Source of the DNA: Gryganskiella cystojenkinii
Taxonomy: Eukaryota; Mortierellomycota; Mortierellomycetes; Mortierellales; Mortierellaceae
Direction of reading: 5' to 3'
Length of the DNA: 22,172 bases
Assembly: GCA_015852425.1 (NCBI GenBank)
Contig: JAAAIG010000522.1
Coordinates: 5,315-27,486 of the forward strand
The notes under the pieces were generated by a model. That model was not told where the DNA came from. It worked only from the letters and a program-made list of their open reading frames with translations, and searched no databases. A program made the position numbers and the translations under genes. Each line of letters begins with the position of its first letter. Within the stretch, counting starts at the first letter, position 1. Shown here in pieces: positions 19,681-22,172 of the stretch.

Positions 19681-21664
19681 AGTGATGACACCAAATTATC
19701 CACAAAGGTTGTTAATTTCCGGGGTGTCAATTCCAACCCCACTTCTCAAATCCTTCCGTAGATTTCGCCCATTTTATTTTGTTCATTTAAGACGAAAATG
19801 TTGAGCAAACAGCAACACGGCGCAAAGGGAAAAAAGGTCCACAGTTTTGGTTATCAAAAACTCGAAACAGCCTGATCTAATGAGCGAAGGAAACGAGAGC
19901 AGCTCTTTTACTTTTTTCTTTTTCTTTTTTCTTTCTTTGAGCCTCTCACTTGCAATGTGCACCTCTTGGTGGCCAAAGTGGGTCCACCTTTTTGTGGGAT
20001 GAAAGAAGGAACATACTGAAGGAAACACGGGGATCCATGGACAGGCATTTCCTGTTTTCCAAAAAAAAAGCTCTTCCTGGAATAGGGCTCTGGTTCTGTG
20101 TGTGTCTGCACCTCTTTTCAAAAATTTGTGAAGTGCCGATTTGCTTTGTTTTCGGCTTCTATTCTGCCCCACTGATGCTGGTTCTCCTTGACCGTTCCGT
20201 TCATTGATTTGCCAATCTAACAGAAAAGTACCTAAGAAAAAAGGTTTCGATACGCGACTGATCCAAATGAACGGACTTTTGTTACCAAAGAGAGAATACA
20301 AAATTAAGACCTGTAAAAAGGTAGGTCCGAAAAAGGGCTAGACGTGTGGACTTTCCTCAATCGAATGTCTCCCCATGACCCCTTTTTCCTTTTTGAATGC
20401 GGATAGAGATCAGAACAATCGCATAAAATCGTAGAAACGGTATTGGTTCCTTGAAAAGAAAAGGTGTCAACGGACTGAGTACACAAGAACACAGGATGGA
20501 GGGTCAGTTAAACTGTGTGCCGTAGGACACAAAACACTGTATAACACCGAAATAGAAACGGATTGTAAGGCCAAAACTGCAAGCCTTCGAGTATCTCCCA
20601 GCTCTGCAACACCACTCGCTGAAATGAGATATATGTGCATGTTCATCAAATCATCAATAGGCGCAGAAAGACGAATGATTATCCGTCTCCCCCCCTCGCA
20701 TCCCTTGACGCGTCTTGGTCAAGATAAACTATAGCCCTTGCGCCTGGGACCTGCGCCTGGGACCTGCACACAGCCTATTGAATAGAACACAATAGATTCG
20801 GCTATTCTGCCCTGGGGCCTATGTGGTTGTTTCGGTGACCGTATGCATTGCATTCCTTCGTTCGGTTTGCGCGGCAGCTTGTGCTATCTACTTGTGATTT
20901 CTGTGCACAAAGCAGCAAAGGAAAGAGGACGGTGAAAGCATGGGCCTCTTATTGCGCATAATGGCTTGCACCGCCCAATTTTTTTTTTTGCGTCCGAACG
21001 TTTGCAAACAAAATGCTTGAGAGACGTTGCCAGGGCAGGGCGCATGTTGATCTTAGTCGGTATTTGCACCACCATTTAGTTAGTTTCTCATGAAGAGAGG
21101 AGGTCGGGAGGGTGGTGGACAATGGTTCGATCGACGCGGCATTCACTTACAAGAGCCGGTGGAATAAAGAGATTGTCTGCTGAAAAAAAAAAAGGAGGGA
21201 AGGACCGAGAACGCAGAGAGAGGGATGGAACAGCGGACGAGGGTTCCTTTTTATTGTTCAGTTTGTGCAACCATAAGTGTATTATCAACTTTGTTTTTTT
21301 GTTTTTTTTTGTTTTTGACATTTCCATCATTTAATAAATCGTCTTCTTTGCTTCTTCCTCCTCCACAAAAACTCTTTCGTCTCTCTGGGATCAACTCATT
21401 CCTCTCTTCTTCTTCCTCCATCCGTTTCGCTCTCATTTCTCCCTCTTCATCTCCTTTCCCTCTGTTCTTCGACTCCCATCCGCAATCTCATTCTGCCTCT
21501 CCCTCACACACATCTCATTGTCATTCCTCTTCGCGTTCACATCCCGAACACCCTAAAAAATCCTCAAGCCCACTCTTCGTATTTTTAGCCAACCTTCTCT
21601 TTTCCGTTGACCCTCAGACAACTCTTCTCCTCTCACTCCCTCTCCCCCCCTCGAAAACATCGCC
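19681..21664. other. Long intergenic region upstream of the right-edge gene
   Basis: No gene is supported. A 172-codon minus-strand frame at 19783-20301 is low-complexity (Lys run, Phe-rich) and matches no family I know. The region holds a 13-bp tandem duplication at 20739-20764. From about 21340 to 21664 it is a strongly pyrimidine-rich (CT) stretch with short upstream ORFs, typical of the promoter and 5' UTR of the downstream gene. Confidence 0.4.
20739..20764. repeat. 13-bp tandem duplication
   Basis: TGCGCCTGGGACC occurs twice head to tail. No coding region or known element surrounds it. Confidence 0.95.
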
Positions 21665-22143
21665 ATGGGTGGCACTCAATCAACAACCCGTACCTCATCC
21701 AGGGATGGATCTCAATACCTCTCCACCACATCGTCACACCCAAACAGCGTCAAATCCGGATCACGCAACAACAGCGGCACAAGTCTCCAGCAACAACACC
21801 AGAACCACGCTCATCATACCTCATCAGGTAGCTTTGGTGGAGCTAATGGAAGTGCTTCTCCCCAGCTTGCCTCTTCGTCTTCTTCGTTACAAAAGGCACT
21901 GAGCAGGAGACGATCCTCCAACCACGCCACAAAAGAACATCATTCTTCTTTAAATCAAGGATCATCGAACGGTGCCAACGGCCACTCTAAGCAACATCAT
22001 CATCACCCTGCCCCACAACAACCATCGCAGTTGTCAAGTCACCAAGAAGAACTCGAGGGTGACTTTCGCATGTATCAGGGACGTCGATACCATAACACCA
22101 ATCGTCTATACATGCTCCCCAATGATACCCAGGAAATCGACAG
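21665..22143 (+). CDS. Probable SAM-dependent methyltransferase, first exon only
   Basis: The first exon (159 codons plus 2 nt) is followed by a GTAAAA donor and an A-rich intron that runs off the right edge. The ATG sits in a good context (GCCATGG) after a CT-rich leader. The N-terminus MGGTQSTT has Gly2 and Ser6, fitting an N-myristoylation site. Residues about 8-130 are disordered, rich in Ser, Gln, His and Asn, and carry a basic RRRSS patch near 80. The end of the exon, FRMYQGRRYHNTNRLYMLPN followed by DTQEIDR, matches the segment that starts many large-family fungal methyltransferases (RxYHN...LPND..EIDRL...H). No SAM-binding motif lies within the window, so the assignment rests on this short segment and the catalytic part is unseen. 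Confidence 0.65.
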
Positions 22144-22172
22144 GTAAAAAAAAAAAAAGAAAAAAAAGACAA

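Noticed and set aside
19783..20301. 172-codon minus-strand frame
   Set aside because: Low-complexity, Phe- and Lys-rich, no family signature, no supportive splice sites.
21225..21902. 225-codon plus-strand frame spanning the CT-rich leader
   Set aside because: Ser/Pro/Leu-rich translation of a pyrimidine tract; overlaps the better-supported MGGTQS start in another frame.

Overview
The window is eukaryotic nuclear DNA from a filamentous fungus. Genes are monocistronic and interrupted by short GT-AG introns, mostly about 70 to 350 nt. Intergenic DNA is rich in poly-A/T and polypurine tracts. The gene content fits a fungus: an Ecl1-family zinc protein, the SAGA subunit Ada1/Hfi1, Mrt4, a fungal-type xanthine dehydrogenase and a mitochondrial uS13. 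Intron density and protein style suggest an early-diverging lineage, perhaps Mucoromycota/Mortierellomycota. That placement is inference, not proof.

Layout, left to right: (1) the 5' part of an unrecognised minus-strand spliced gene running off the left edge (1-264); (2) MRT4 ribosome-assembly factor, minus, 3 exons (960-1993); (3) divergent from it, ADA1/HFI1-type SAGA subunit, plus, 4 exons (2576-4051); (4) a single-exon, probably mitochondrial, RRM protein with an Arg-rich repeated tail, plus (4341-4913); (5) an alpha/beta hydrolase, minus, 3 exons (5454-7272); (6) a long Ecl1-type zinc-motif protein with polyQ, minus, 2 exons (7562-9180); (7) xanthine dehydrogenase, minus, 4 exons (10136-14586), with one apparent single-base frameshift; (8) a CENP-S/MHF1 histone-fold gene in seven tiny exons, minus (16605-17510); (9) an intron-containing tRNA, predicted Ile(UAU), minus (17639-17734); (10) mitochondrial ribosomal protein uS13m, plus (17937-18849); (11) a decayed PWWP-like exon set, minus (about 19205-19680); (12) the first exon of a probable SAM-dependent methyltransferase, plus, running off the right edge (21665-22143).

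The genes do not form a pathway or cluster. They are ordinary housekeeping functions (ribosome biogenesis, transcription coactivation, mitochondrial translation, purine catabolism, kinetochore/fork repair) arranged as independent units. I see no mobile element, CRISPR array, virus or new multi-gene system. The most unusual points are the 16-nt gap that looks like a micro-intron in the CENP-S gene, the frameshift in xanthine dehydrogenase, two possible C-termini of equal length for uS13m, the unusually long Ecl1-type protein and the PWWP-like relic. All splice models were made by eye from reading phase, splice consensus and family knowledge; none has transcript support here.
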